A DNA stretch of 64,000 nucleotides. Origin: Papio anubis (lineage: Eukaryota; Chordata; Mammalia; Primates; Cercopithecidae). The stretch spans positions 9,988,452 to 10,052,451 of the forward strand of contig NC_044978.1 in NCBI RefSeq assembly GCF_008728515.1. The letters run 5' to 3'. The notes below the pieces were generated by a model, which saw nothing but the letters and a program-made list of their open reading frames with translations, made no database searches and had not been told where the DNA came from. The position numbers were made by a program, and so were the translations under genes. Below, one piece after another: positions 48,496 to 61,345 of the stretch (its first letter is position 1; each line of letters starts with the position of its first letter).

Positions 48496-50904
48496 GTAAA
48501 ACATCTATCTACATATTCTTAATGAGAGAGACTTGATTTATATTTTTATTCAGACAATAGATATTATATAAACAGTCAAGTGTAAAGTATTTGGACGCTT
48601 TTGATAATATGTAATTTTCATTACTTCAGTCAATATATGTGTAGACATTGCATGTAATTTTATATACACTGACTTCAGTTATTTATAGAAAGATGATAGC
48701 TTAATGCAGTCCACAAATATCATTCATAGTGGTGAATTGCAACTTGCTTTTCATTAACAAAATGAAGAAAATCTTTAATATCCTAGATTAAAAATTAATG
48801 TTAAAATGATATGTTTAAATGATGAAATAACAATAGCATGTAGGCATATATATTTTCTGCAAATAAAATATTGCAAAGGAACATGCCACTGTTTACCAAA
48901 GAGGCTAGTAATGCGAGAAGCCAATTTTCATTTCTGTATCTTGGCAATGTTTCTTTTCTAATAGATTTATATTATTTTCCTAAATTACTTCTAGGACTCA
49001 TATTATTTTACTGATGCTATAGGAATTGAACACCTATATTTCTTCTTCATGTATATTGAAATCAAGGGAATTACTTTCATTATGTAATTTAAAAATAATT
49101 CTGAATACTAAAACAGCACTTAGAGTAGTTTACCTCAGCTCATTTCAACAAACAGTATGAAAGATATACAATACTATAGACACTGCACAGTTCTGGAAAA
49201 TTCTGTGATTACAAATCAAACTAGGAAAATCATGCTATTTTCTCTTATAAAAATTTACATTACTGGATTTATAGATGGAACACACTATTAAGAGTCTAAA
49301 TTTCAGTCCCATCTTGGATTCTAGTTTGCAATGTAGCTTTTGACCAATAATTTAACCTTAGTTTTTCAGTCTCATTTTATGACCTCTAAGGTCATTTTTA
49401 ATTAAAAATTGTGGTGACATTATAAAATAATTGGTGAGAAGATTCTCATTAATTTTTAAATGTGATTGTATTCTGTTTTGTAATGCAAATATTAAGACCA
49501 ATGTAGTAAGAGTCTGCAAAATACTTTACAGAAGTATCTGAAAAAGTTGAAAACTGTATATATAAATGCCAAGTTTAATTGCTACAATTTTTTTTCTGTA
49601 AAGGAAATGCTCCATTATATCTGCTCAACTCAAATTTAGTGTAATTAATTAAATATTATGCTTCTTTTTAAACGAATTCCCATTGATTTTTATATGAGAC
49701 AATTGACAGAAATAATGTTAACACTTCTTTGATTCCTTTTCTAATTAAGTCTATTTTGATTTTGATAAAATGGATATTTTAACAATCAACACAAAATATT
49801 AACAGCACTATGTTCATTGGATTATGTACTAATTTACTGAAATTGTGTGAAACAAAATGAAGCAAATATTTTTTAAAAAGCATTTCTTTCATATTTCAAG
49901 TCTCATGTAAATAAAATTAAAAGTAAAGTGTTAGAACATTTAAATTTGACTTTTAGACTCTTTTGAGGAAGCACATTCTTTTTTTCAAAAGAACATTAAA
50001 TTTCACTAAAAAAAAAACCTACTGTGGCAAAAATACTATTTCTCAATATATGTGATTTAGAGGCTTACAGGAGAAGGATGCATCCCTTGAATATAGCTGA
50101 TCTTCAGGATGTATTTCTTCTATAGCTGTTTTGTATCATATGAACATTCCCCTATTTGCTTCTTATTGATAGTCACTCATATTTAGAATTAAAAAGAGCC
50201 ACATTCTTTATTTTTTCATTAAAGCTAGTAATTTCCCTTCTTCTTGACTCTTTCTTGAAAGATTTAATGTAGGTTTTATTTGCTTTTTTTATTCCTAAGG
50301 AATTTTTTCTAGCTTATGGAGAAAATTTTGGTAATAGTGTACAAATTAAATTCAAGTTATCTATAATCCTTATTCCAATAGTAAAGTCTAGTAAAGCTTT
50401 TTATATTTTGTTTATCCTACTTCCATCTAATAATTATTAAATAAGCACATTTTCATATTCTCCATATTCTCTTGAGGTATTTTATAGTCATAATTTTAAA
50501 GACTACGTAACCAAGGAGAAGACACAGCTGAAATTACTCGACCATTCATCTCTTTTGGACTTTCATATTGCTTTCCGTTACTTCCAATGATATATGTAGC
50601 AACGATGAATACCTTTTAGGACAAACAGATTTTTTTATGTTTATGTTTACAGGTTTTTTGTGCTTGTTATTATTCATGAAATCTGTATTTTTAAAAGATA
50701 CATTTCTAGAAATAGAGTTACAAAGTCACAAGATACGCATTTTTAAGAAGAGTTATATATAATTTGTCAAATTTGCTTTATTAATATGGAGTCTTCACCA
50801 GTCTGTGAGGGTATCAACCAAACAATGCCTCTCAGAGTTTAAAGAGCTTTCTGTTTTCATAGGTAAAATGTGAAATCTCATTGTTTTCATTCGGATTTTT
50901 CCCT
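48496..50904. other. AT-rich unassigned sequence
   Basis: About 2.4 kb of very AT-rich DNA with no recognised repeat, gene or RNA. Confidence 0.5.
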
Positions 50905-52003
50905 TTCATTTAAAGTCACCAGCTGCATTAGCCCTAAATGGGAATCAGCCTGTCCTTTGAAGTTTGAAGCCAGGCATGGACTTCTCTCTAGCTGTGAAAC
51001 TCCAAAGTGGCATTTTCTTCCAAGAGAAAGTTGTTTTGTTTACATCAAAAATCTGTTGTTTAGTGCAGCCATCTTCATCAATGATCTTACGTAGATCTTC
51101 TGAATCGCTTGCTGCAGCTTCTCCTTCAGCACTTGCTGCTTCACCTTGTCGTTTCAGATGATGGAGAAATCTTCTTTCCTTAAACCTCATGAGACAACCT
51201 CTGTTAGCTTCAGACTTTTCTTCTGCAGCTTCTTGACCTCTCCCAGGCTTCACAGAATTGGAGAGAGTTAGGGCCTTCCTGTGCATTAGGTTTCGGCTTA
51301 AGGGAATGCTGTGAGTGGCTTGATCTTCTATCCGGATCATTCAAACTCTTTTCATATTAGCAAAAAGACTGTTTTGCTTTCATATCATTCATGTGTTCAC
51401 TGGAGCAGCACTTTTAATATCCTTCAAAAAATTTTATTTGGATTCACGATTTGGCTAACTGGCCCAAGAGATTTAGCTTCCTGCCTATCTCAGCTTTGGA
51501 TATGCCTTTCTCCCTAGGCTTAATCCTTTCTAGGTTTGAATTAAAGTTTAGGAATGTGTGACTCTTTCACTTGAACACCTAGAAGCCATTGTAGCACTAT
51601 TAATTGCCTTAATTTCAGTATTGTTGCCTCAGGGAATAGGGAGACCCAAGGAACGGGAGAGAGACAGGGAACCTCCAGTCAGCGGAACAGTCAGACCACA
51701 CACATTTGTTAAGTTCACCGGTCGATATGGACACATTTAGTGGTGCTCCAAAACAATTGCAATAGTAATATCGAAAATCACTAAACACAGATCACCATAA
51801 GTGATATAATAATAATGAAAATGTTTGAAATACTGTGAGAATTACCACAATGTGACACAGAAACACGAAATGAGCACATGCCATTGGAAAAAATCGGGTC
51901 AGTAGACTTGCTCAACACAGGTTAGCCACAAACTTTCAATTCGTAAAAAACGCAGTACCTCGTAGCACAATAAAGTGAAGTGCAGTAAGACGAGGTAAGT
52001 CTG
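50905..52003 (-). mobile_element. Tigger1-type DNA transposon, 5' fragment
   Basis: The 5' terminal inverted repeat ends at 52003: on the minus strand 'cagacttacctcgtcttact', compared with the Tigger1 end 'caggcatacctcg'. The 5' UTR and the N-terminal two-fifths of the pogo-family transposase follow. The fragment stops near 50905 within the DDE region, so the 3' part and 3' terminal repeat are gone. The expected TA target site beside the 5' end is not intact. Confidence 0.9.
50945..51340 (-). pseudogene. Tigger1 transposase remnant (pogo family)
   Basis: This minus-strand frame is open for 131 codons inside the Tigger fragment. It reads as the segment from the end of the CENP-B-type DNA-binding domain ('GCLMRFKERRFLHHLKRQGE') into the start of the DDE catalytic domain ('TKQQIFDVNKTTFSWKKMP'). 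In pogo transposases the first catalytic aspartate lies in a 'VDET'-like motif; here it reads VNKT, so that residue is lost. The N-terminal part upstream is frameshifted or stopped and the rest of the DDE domain is missing. It is a dead fossil, not a domesticated gene. Confidence 0.85.
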
Positions 52004-53769
52004 GACATCTCAGATTTGCTGAGGGGGTGCTCTTTAATGGAGCCTTTATTCTTGAACATCAGTTGAAAATCAGTCATTGTTTGGACAATTGCAGAAAAAT
52101 TAAAAAAAGAAAAAAGAAAGAATAGCAGAGGGAAAGAAAGTATAAGGAATGTACATGGGCTTCTAAATATTCTGTTTAAAAGAAGTGCTTGCCAATTCTT
52201 TCCATATTCATTTACAAGGCAAACAATGTCACTTAACTTTAAGGAGATGGGAAAGGCCAAGACTCATCTGTGCACTGAAGGAGAACTGGGAATATTAGGT
52301 GGAGTATTAACCACTACTATAATCTGACTTTCTTGTCACCAAATACTGTATATTCTCTTTCCTACATGTGGAATGTATTCACACTCTCTGTGACAGACAG
52401 TCCAAAAATTCCATTCAATCACTGGGTCCAGCTCAAAGTGTAAGAGCTTGAGCGGGGCCTAGCATTTTCATCATCTACTTTGCATATAGCCCTTCTCATC
52501 TAGAGATCTATGAACTGAAAAAAAAAAAAAAAAAAAAAGAAATTAGATGCCCTGCACCTTCATTATGAAATGGTGAGACTAGAGCTGATGCAACCACAGT
52601 GAACACTCCAACTTGGAAAATCGTGGTATGGGGATCATCTCAATTCTGACATTCCACTTGACATTGTGGAGATGGGCCGTCGCTTTGGTGGTAACTTATA
52701 TTTCTTAGGTAACTACACGCTCATTTTCCTGGGAGGGACTCAGTCTATAATTGTCCACGTTCCTTTACTTTCTGCCGATTGAGATATGTCTCATTTTTCA
52801 TCATTTTTCTTGTCCACACTATATGAGCATTAGAGAATCCTTTCTCTTTGAGGTGAGCAGTTTTCTCTGTCTGCTTTCCTACTGTTGAAGGTTGGAGATT
52901 CAACATCTTTTGAATTCTCAAGTAGTTATAAGTATTCTTAGTTGTAGCTTGTGAGTTACTTATTAATTTATATAGTAGTGCAATTCTATTAAAACTCACT
53001 TGGCTTCTTCTTTATTTTATTTCATTGATCTCCCTCTGCTAAAAGCTACATCCAAAGTTTTTTCTAGACAAAATTCTTAAATTTACTACATTTATTGCTT
53101 TATTTTCCTCATGCCTTTTATCACAACTTAATTGGAGGTGGCTTGACTTTTTAAGGTTGGATTTGAGAGTCCCATATTAAGTCTTTCTCTACGTTACCTC
53201 TTTCATTGAAAGGATTTACTGGGTTTCTTAATTTGGTTTCTGCTCTTAAACATCTTAATTCATTTAGATATTTTAACAATAGATCTATTAATTTTAGCAT
53301 TGATTAAATATTTGCCACAAGGCTGAATTTTAAATGGCTTTGGCTTTTAAACTTTTGTGGTTTAAATGGTTAAACTTTTAATCATTTAATCACTTATAAT
53401 TTGGGGTTAAAGAATCCTTGCCCCTTCCTGCCAGGCAAATCTCTAAATTTCTGTACTTTATTCTTCTTTATTTATTTTATTAAACCAACCTCTTCTTTCT
53501 AAGATTTCCTCTTTTTATACTGCATTATCCAAATGCAGTCCTATCAATCAATACACAGAAATAACATTCTACTTTGCAACCTCTTTCTCTACAGCTACAG
53601 TCCTTTAGGTATATGGTCTGCTTCACAAATGAATGAAGGCAACACATTAACCAAATCTTCTGCCATATGGATCACAGCATTCCGTTTTGCAACATCTATT
53701 TATTCCCTGCTTTCCAGTGCAGGAGTAAGACAATGTCACATTTTCTTTAGCAGCACCCCATTAATGGTA
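52004..53769. other. Unassigned sequence with a poly-A run
   Basis: Includes a 20-A run at about 52519-52538. The block 52270-52740 is less AT-rich and may be an old LTR or MaLR-like repeat that I cannot name. No gene is recognised. Confidence 0.4.
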
Positions 53770-54115
53770 TCAATCAAGACAGTCCAGGTTATGCTGTAGC
53801 ACCAAAGAAACCCCAGCAAAGCCTTAATTCTTGCGTGTGCTTTATGCACATCTTGGATTGGCCGGGGTCTCCATTCTACTCCATGTCTTCCCACAGGGCG
53901 CAGAAAGATGGAGGGGCTACATCTGAAGGCTTATAAGGCACTAAAGTAGGAGGAAGGAGACTCTAGAAAATTCCCCTTGAGCTCTTAAAACCTGTGTCTA
54001 GAGGTGGTGCACATCACTTTTACACACCACTTTTTTCATGGTTCATTGACCAAAACATGTCATACAGTCACACGTAGCTTTAAAGTGGTAGAAAAGGATA
54101 ATTCTACTGTGTACT
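53770..54115 (+). mobile_element. Possible ancient interspersed repeat
   Basis: Phrases such as 'tccattctactccatgtctt', 'aggtggtgcacatcactttt' and 'aaaacatgtcatacagtcac' resemble a widespread old mammalian repeat with 'cacacatcacttcc' and 'gccagaactagtcacatgg'. The family and strand are not certain. Confidence 0.4.
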
Positions 54116-55874
54116 TGGAGACTTTAATTAAATGACTACCAACATAACAGTTTCAATAATTACTGGTTATAAAGTACTTTTAAACTTGGTATTGTATTTT
54201 ATTTATTACTATTTCCTAATATTCAATGCTAAGTAAATGCTCTAATATACATGAATAATTACACAAATTTGTGGGTGATATTTAGCAATTTTATTACTCA
54301 AGACAGAACATTTAGAGTATGTTTGAAATTGCCTTTCTGTTCAGGGGGTTGTTAAATATTCAAATGTAGGTGGAAACAGTTTACTTAGATTTTTTTTTAA
54401 TTGTAAAGATTTTCACCTGTTTTGTAATATTGACAATGCTGCAGAAGAATTAGAAAACAATATCTTAACTAGTCTTTAGCTTTCAAATTTTATGAATTGC
54501 ATATTCATTACCTCTTGGCTGATTTTTATTGGCACTGTGCTCTTCACTACTATGTACCGGTAGCCTGCTTGGAAAACTCTCATGTTATAAACTAAATAAT
54601 TGTGCTCTCATAGTTTGAAATAGTCACCCTATATTTGCATTCATTCCCTGACCCTTGCTGTCTCACTCACTGAGAAAGACAGAAGGACACAATTAGAGTC
54701 TTAAGAAATTCTTAAGCTTAAGTGATTCTGGGTGACAGATTAGCAGGAGGAAGGACAGTTTAGATGTATCTCCTGTTTTGTTAGTTTACATGCAAACAGC
54801 ATCCAATGAAATCATTTGACATATTCTCTTAAAGAGGGCACGGGGGACCTTTTGTAACCCTGTCTTCAAGTACCAACTCTCTAGTCAGTAAAACATTTTA
54901 TTGCTTATTCTGATACATAGGTGCACTGAGGCTCTGTGCCCAGCATTATTTAGTACTATTTTCATACATTCATAGGAACACAGTTTAATGGGCATTATGA
55001 TATATGGTTAAGTGGTCTAGGTGACACCTGATAGTAATCTTTGAGTCAATAAAGGGAACAGCGTTTTAAGAAAAGAACGAGCAAACCTTAGCTGTACAAG
55101 TAACAAAAAGAACATTATGAAAGATTTAAAAGCAAGGCACATGTTTTCTGGTCCAAGAGCTTGTTCAGTAAGCAATAAAGCCTGTTCTCAACCCTATTGT
55201 AAAGATTTGTCTATGGACTATACTGGAGCAATTTGTTTAAGCAGCTGGTGTAACACTATCATTTAAGAATGATTTTCCAAGGTTATGTTTCTTGACTATT
55301 ACCAGAGAAATAAATGGAAAAATGAATATTCCTAGTGGAGAATAAAAATATCTCTGCCATATTGCTGTTTCTCACAGAGAACTTTCTCCTGATCAATTGC
55401 CTCATTAAGAAGATAGTAGCCCACATTAAATCGTGCCTATTAACACAATCATTCATGTTGTTTTTGATTTTGAATAGCATCTTTTCCAACTTTAGTTTTT
55501 CAGCTTCTCAGAATTGGTCTAAATTGAGTTCCCAAACATTTATATCAATTTCTTAATAAAATGCAAAAGAAAACTCTGAAGAACAAAGGTTTTAATCCAA
55601 CTCTTCACTGATATATTAAGATTTGTGCTTTATAATTTTATTCATAAAATACTTTCTCTCTGATATTGTTTATATTCTTTACTTTTTAGAGTTTTAACTT
55701 TTTCACTCATGAAATATAATATGAATGTATTAATTGTGGAACTCATGTAAAAATACCTTTGAAATAAAGATAATGGATATTAGCATTTTATAGCAAGTCC
55801 ATTAGTGAAAAGTTTGTCATTTAGTGTAAAACTGATTACCAAATAAGAAAACAGAATTTTAAAAAACAATGAAA
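54116..55874. other. Unassigned AT-rich sequence
   Basis: No gene or nameable repeat. Confidence 0.5.
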
Positions 55875-56284
55875 GTGTCCTCATTGTTCAATTCTCAACT
55901 ATTGGTGAGAACATGCAGTGTTTGGTTTTCTGTCCTTGCCATAGTTTGCTCAGAATGATGGTTTCCAGCTTCATCCATGTCACTACAAAGGACATGAACT
56001 CATCCTTTTTTATGGCTGCATAGTATTCCATGGTGTATATGTGCTACATTTTCTTAATCCAGTCTATTGGAGGGGAAAATCACATACCAGGGCTTATCTT
56101 GGGGTGGGAGGATGGGGGAGGGATAGTATTAGGAGAAATAAGTAATGTAAATGACGAGTTAATGGGTGCAGCAAAACAACATGGCATACGTATACATATG
56201 TACCAAACCTGCATGTTGTGCACATGTACCCTAGAACTTAAAGTATAATACAATAAATAAATAAATAAATAACAACAACAAAAC
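55875..56284. mobile_element. Twin-primed L1 (L1PA-type): inverted 5' part plus direct 3' part
   Basis: 55875-56069 is L1 ORF2-end/3' UTR text on the minus strand ('catgaactcatccttttttatgg' region). 56070-56284 is the immediately downstream 3' UTR on the plus strand ('gacgagttaatgggtgcag', 'gtacatatg'-type text), ending in an AATA-rich tail. The two parts are consecutive in L1 but in opposite orientation, with only about 15 bases missing between them. This is the signature of twin priming during target-primed reverse transcription. Confidence 0.9.
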
Positions 56285-56334
56285 ATCAGTAAATAAAAAT
56301 CCTGCATGAGAGCTACCAGACTAACTTAAATTAC

Positions 56335-56880
56335 AAAGACTCTTGAGACCAAATATCAATACAGATGGAGAGCAACCCGAACTCTCATATTGTGGTGAGA
56401 AATAAAACAACTTGAGAAAAAGCATATATACATAAACATTCAGAGAAACTTTATTTTTAGTTACTAAAAACTGGAAACTGCCCAGATGTTCATGAAGAGG
56501 TGAACCTATAAACACATTGTCATATTTATAAAAGAGAACAATATGCAGCATTACTTTTGACACATTACATTGGTCAATACGAGGAATGCCAGCTTTGTGC
56601 TGAGTGAAAAGATCGTTACACATAAGGAGTACACATTGTAAAATTCTATTTGTATGAATGAAACAGGTAAATGCTGTCTATGATGTGGTAGAAAATATAA
56701 AAACAGTGGGGTTTAAGATAGGGGTGGTGACCTGCTGGAATAAACCCAGACAAGACTGTCTGAGGCAATTATAATGGTTTATATCTTGGTAACAAAAATA
56801 TATGCATATGTCAAAACGTAGCACATGCCCACTCACGATTTTTGGAATTGTGGGTATTAAAATTTTTCATTCAAAGAAAA
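56335..56880 (+). mobile_element. Old L1 (L1M) ORF2 end and 3' UTR, with internal deletion
   Basis: 'gatggagagcaacccgaact' and 'ctaaaaactggaaactgccc', then 'agaacaatatgcagcattac' and 'atatcttggtaacaaaaata', follow the order of an old L1 3' end. A gap near 56400 removes ORF2 text. It lies directly beside the younger twin-primed L1. Confidence 0.7.
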
Positions 56881-57420
56881 AACTAAATTGAACTAGTATT
56901 GAATTCTAGTTAATGCTGTGAAGACTGAAACATTCAGTGGAAGTATGTAGATTTCTTCAATGTACCTGTATTGCATACAAAATAAGATGGATGGGATTAT
57001 ACATGCTAAACCATGTAATATGTGTACCTCATATGTTAACAGTAGAATATAGGTGGTTATTATACGGATGTTCAATTAAAATTATTTCAACATTTCTTTA
57101 TGATTAAAATTTTCCATTATGTTAAAAATTTTAAATTGGCACAGAAAAGTTTGTTATGACTCTAATAACTCTAATAAAAATCAAGTGATGATTTTAAAGC
57201 AGTTATTTAACACAACTTATTTATTAATAAGAAAATAAGGGACATAGAGGGAATTGTTCTGAAAAAAAGCGATTTACCAAGCAATAGGGGTTTGTGTAAA
57301 TTTTTCCCCCCAAAAATAAAGAAAGAAAGATTTTTCATTTTTTCCTTAAAGAATGAAAAGGAGTCAGGAAAAATCACTTCAACCCAAAGTTTCTTAACTG
57401 GGGGTAGTCAGTAGAAAGGC
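56881..57420. other. Unassigned AT-rich sequence
   Basis: No feature recognised. Confidence 0.5.
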
Positions 57421-57773
57421 CAAGATCAGTGTCCTTTGCAGGAATATAGATGGAGATAGGAGCCATCATCCTCAGCAAATTAACACAGGAACAGAAAACG
57501 AAACACTGCATGTTCTCACTTCTAAGTGGAAGCTGAACACTGAGAACACATGGACACAGGGAGGGGAACAACACACACTGAGGCCTGTCATTAGGAAGCA
57601 GGGAGGGAGAGCATCAGGAAAAATAGCTAATGCATGCAGAGCTTAATATCTAGGTGATGGGCTGATAGGTGCAGCAAACCTCTATGGCACACATTTATCT
57701 ATGTAACAAACCTGCATATGTGGCACATGTATCCCAGAACTTAAAATAAAATATAAGTTTTAAAAAAGAAAAA
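57421..57773 (+). mobile_element. 5'-truncated L1 3' end (L1PB-type)
   Basis: Starts at the ORF2 C-terminus ('gtgtcctttgcaggaatata') and runs through the 3' UTR ('gaggggaacaacacacactg', 'aacaaacctgcatatgtggc') to the tail 'aaaataaaatataag'. No target duplication was found. Confidence 0.9.
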
Positions 57774-57900
57774 GGTATCACCCTAGGTTGGCATGTACCC
57801 CTCTCCTCTGTGATGTTACAATTGTATTCCACAATCTGTGTTCATACACAATATGTAACATGATGTTATTTTTTTTTAAAGAAACCTTTACATAAACAGT

Positions 57901-57916
57901 AAAAAAAAAAAAAAAA
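57901..57916. repeat. Poly-A run before the AluS
   Basis: About 18 A residues just upstream of an Alu, possibly the tail of an older insertion. Confidence 0.9.
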
Positions 57917-57920
57917 GCGG

Positions 57921-58229
57921 GGCGCCAGGTGTCGTGACTCACACCTGTAATCCCAGCACTTTAGGAGGCCGAAGCAGGTGGATCACCCGAGGTCGGGAGT
58001 TCAAGACCAGCCTGACAAATATGGAGAAACCCCATCTCTACTAAAAATACAAAATTAGCTGGGCATGGCGGCGCATGCTTGTAATCTCAGCTGTTTGGGA
58101 GGCTGAGGCAGGAGAATCACTTGAACCCGGGAGGTGGAGGTTGTGGTGACCTGAAATCATACCATTGCACTCCAGCCTGAGCAACAAGAGTGAAACTCTG
58201 TCCCCCACCTCCCCCTCCCCCCCAAAAAA
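57921..58229 (+). mobile_element. AluS-type Alu, full length
   Basis: Two-monomer Alu from 'ggcgccaggtgtcgtgactc' to a tail region mutated to a C-rich stretch ('cccccacctccccctccccc') followed by A residues. Confidence 0.94.
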
Positions 58230-58481
58230 AGAAAAAAGGAAAGATCAAGATGGGTTAAAGACTGTATTTGTTTTGCAAGAAGTCAATTATCTGTTTCAAA
58301 GAAAATTAATCAAAGATCCCTGATTAACTTATTAACAGGGAAGATTGTTGACATTAAACATTCTTTATAGTAACTGGACTGCACCATCATTGATCAAGAG
58401 ACAGCTACCCAGGTAGCACAGCTTGCTGAGAACTGGTCTCACAAATTTTAAAAGTTATTCTGACTTTCATAGATTGCTTAA

Positions 58482-59173
58482 TGATAAGATTTTTCTGTGT
58501 CCCCACCCAAATCTCATCTTGAATTGTAGTTCTCATAATCCCCACATGTCATAGGAAGGTGGGAGGTAATTTAATCGGGGCTAGTGGTTACCCTCACGCT
58601 ATTCCCCTGACAATGAATGAGTTCTCACGAGATCTGATGGGTTTTGTTTTGTTTTGTTTTGACAGAGTCTTTCTTGCTCTGTCACCCAGGCTGGAGTGCA
58701 GTGGCGCAATCTCGGCTCACTGCAAGCTCCGCCTCCCAGGTTCCCGCCGTTCTCCTGCCTCAGCCTCCAGAGCAGCTGGGACTACAGGCTTCCGCCACCA
58801 CTCCCGGCTATTTATTTATTTTTTTTGTATTTTAAGTAGAGACAGGGTTTCACCGCGTTAGCCAGGATGGTCTCTATCTCCTGACCTAGTGATCCGCCCG
58901 CCTCGGCCTCCCAAAGTTCTGGGAGTACAGGCGTGAGCCACCGCGCCCGGCCAAGAGCTGATGGTTTTATAGGGAGGGTTCTCCCCTTTCGCTCAGCACA
59001 TCTCTTTGCTGTCGCCCTGTGAAGAAGGACGTGTTTGCTTCCTCTTCCACCAGGATTGTAAGATCCTTGAGGCCTCCCTAGTCCTGCAGAACTGTGAGCC
59101 AATTAAACCTTTCTTTTATAAATTACCCAGTCTCAGGTATGTCTTTATTAGCGTGTGACAACAGGCTAATACA
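58482..59173 (+). mobile_element. MST-type MaLR LTR, split by an AluY
   Basis: The LTR starts 'tgataagatttttctgtgtc', is interrupted at 58641-58952, resumes 'gctgatggttttatagggag' and ends 'caggctaataca'. It contains 'cagaactgtgagccaattaa' and 'tataaattacccagtctcag'. No internal region adjoins, so it is solo. Possible flanks cttaa and ctcag are too different to call a target duplication. Confidence 0.88.
58641..58952 (-). mobile_element. AluY nested in the MST LTR
   Basis: Full-length minus-strand young Alu with a (GTTTT)n tail at 58641-58660 and body to 58952. Target duplication: 'agatctgatgg' before and 'agagctgatgg' after, one mismatch. It lacks the 'ccggcc' variant seen in the AluYR-like copy at 7674. 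Confidence 0.95.
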
Positions 59174-61199
59174 CTCAGTTTCTTAGCTTACCCAGCTTCA
59201 CAAGTGCCTGAATCTGTGAGAAATTTCTCAATCAAGTTTGTACATATCAGGTCAACAGTAGGCTATTAGCAGTTAAGGTTTGGCAGAATCAAAGTTGTAA
59301 GTGAATTTTTGACTGCATGGAGGTCAGTGCCTGTAATCCCCACATTGTTCAAGCATCAACTGTGCAATTAATACAGTAGCTATAACTGTTTAATATTTGA
59401 GTATTTATTATGTATTGATAAATACATAGCATTTAGATATGCATAAACCACCACAGAATTTAACTTTTGTACTTTAAATCATTAATATATCACTTTATAT
59501 TACCTTTAGTGTTGACTATCTGGCTTTAAAAGCTATCGAAAAGTCTTATTGATTATAAAGTAAGTCAATATGCACAAAATACTGTCAGAGGGAAAAAAAT
59601 CTTGAAAGAAACTAGAGTACTTATTTGAGAAAAGGTTGTAAGAATGGTCTATGGAAAGAATGAGAACTAATGAAGATGCTGGTGTCCCTTTGAAGTAATT
59701 AGGCTGTTACGAAACTCTAATTCCATGTTTAAAACCAGCAAACTTTGTGTCACACATGGAAAGTCTTCTTCAAAGAATTAAGTTTGAGTCACTTAAACAG
59801 TATATAATAGTAAACAAAGTACTGTGTTTTGTTTCTTATAGCATAAAACAAACCTTTTGAGTATGTATTATTTTTAATTCATTGATGATCTAAATTAAAT
59901 TTCTTAGAGCATTTATGAAAAATAATTTAAAGTAAAATAATATTTTGCCATACTGGTGAACTGCCCTACTTTTTCAATAAAATGACAAAAACTTTTTCTC
60001 AGGAAGATATAAAGCAAAGAAGCAAACTGTAAACATCTGATTAGCTAATTTAACACATCCTTGTCTTAAAATCTTTAACCCTCACTTAAGAATGCATAGT
60101 AGAGTCCCCAATTGTCAGCCTAATGATATGTTTTCCTTTGACATATTTCTAGAGTTCAATATAGATCGTGACCTTGAGCAAACAAAAAGATTACTTGTTT
60201 TTGTCATTAGCATAATGCTCTGGTCAAAGTCTCTCAGAAGAAAATGCTGTTTAAGGTCTAGTGAATATATGTGAACTTGCTTACTGCATTTCAATATAAA
60301 ATAGCATCACTTATCACAATGGCATTCAAAAAGTTTATATGAAAAAGCTTTTGTATTTTGAAGTAGTTATATAAATACAATTATATGTTATCAAGTATTA
60401 GGGAACTATAATAAATACTATTTTCTGTTGTGAATTCAGCATAAGAAATAACTATATTTTGTGTATCAGAGATTTTGCAAGAAAAATTTACTATTGGTAT
60501 ATTCTTTCAAGAGCTGTGAAGATGATTTGCAACTTCAAATTACAAATTATAGTTACCTTAAGTATGCAATAGGTAAGATAATGTTTTTTTCAAATAATAT
60601 ATTTGCATATCTCAGACCTCTGATTAGGCATGTTCTCAGTTGCTAAGCAACACTTAGAAATATTTCAATCATATTTAATATTTTGAAGTCGTAAGACAAC
60701 ACACTGTCTCCTTCTCTATTAACTATCATTCTGGCAAAGATATCAGTTTACTGTTCCACTCTATTATTGGCTGACTAGCATTTCTGAAGGGCAAAGAATA
60801 ATGAGTAGAGATCTTCTTATACAAGATCAAATATCACATTTCATACACCTTAAAATTTTACATATAGATGCAAAAAATTTACATCTCAAGCATTTTGATT
60901 TTAGTGCATCTAATAACATCATACATGCTAGGCACTGTTGGCACTGTCACTGCATTCCCTTTGTAGGCAAAGAGAAAGTGTTCAGGTATATGAAATGATG
61001 AGTACACCATATTTTTCTGGGCATTAATCCAATGACCAGATGCTTGATGAAGTCCACACCAATTTGTGGTTGCTAGTACAAACAATTCCTAATTAAGATT
61101 CTTTAGTTGGGACAATGACAAAAAAAGTATGTATACCTTCAATAGGAAATAAGAAAAACTATATTATATTCATAATTACTTGAATTTTTCATTAATTCC
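59174..61199. other. Unassigned AT-rich sequence
   Basis: About 2 kb, no recognised gene or repeat. Confidence 0.5.
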
Positions 61200-61345
61200 A
61201 TAAATGTTCATCAAGTCTAATAGATGCTGAGTGATATCATTATCATGTTCAGTCTTTAATAAGCTGTAAAGACAGACTCCCCATTTACATTTGAGAAAAC
61301 TGAGCTTCAGATACATTTTGTAACTGGTCTGAAATTAGGCTGTTA
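61200..61345 (-). mobile_element. MIR fragment
   Basis: 'catttgagaaaactgagctt' followed by 'tttgtaactggtctgaaatt' matches the MIR core in reverse. Confidence 0.6.

Noticed and set aside
58559..58861. 100-codon plus-strand open frame
   Set aside because: It is generated by the nested AluY and LTR sequence.
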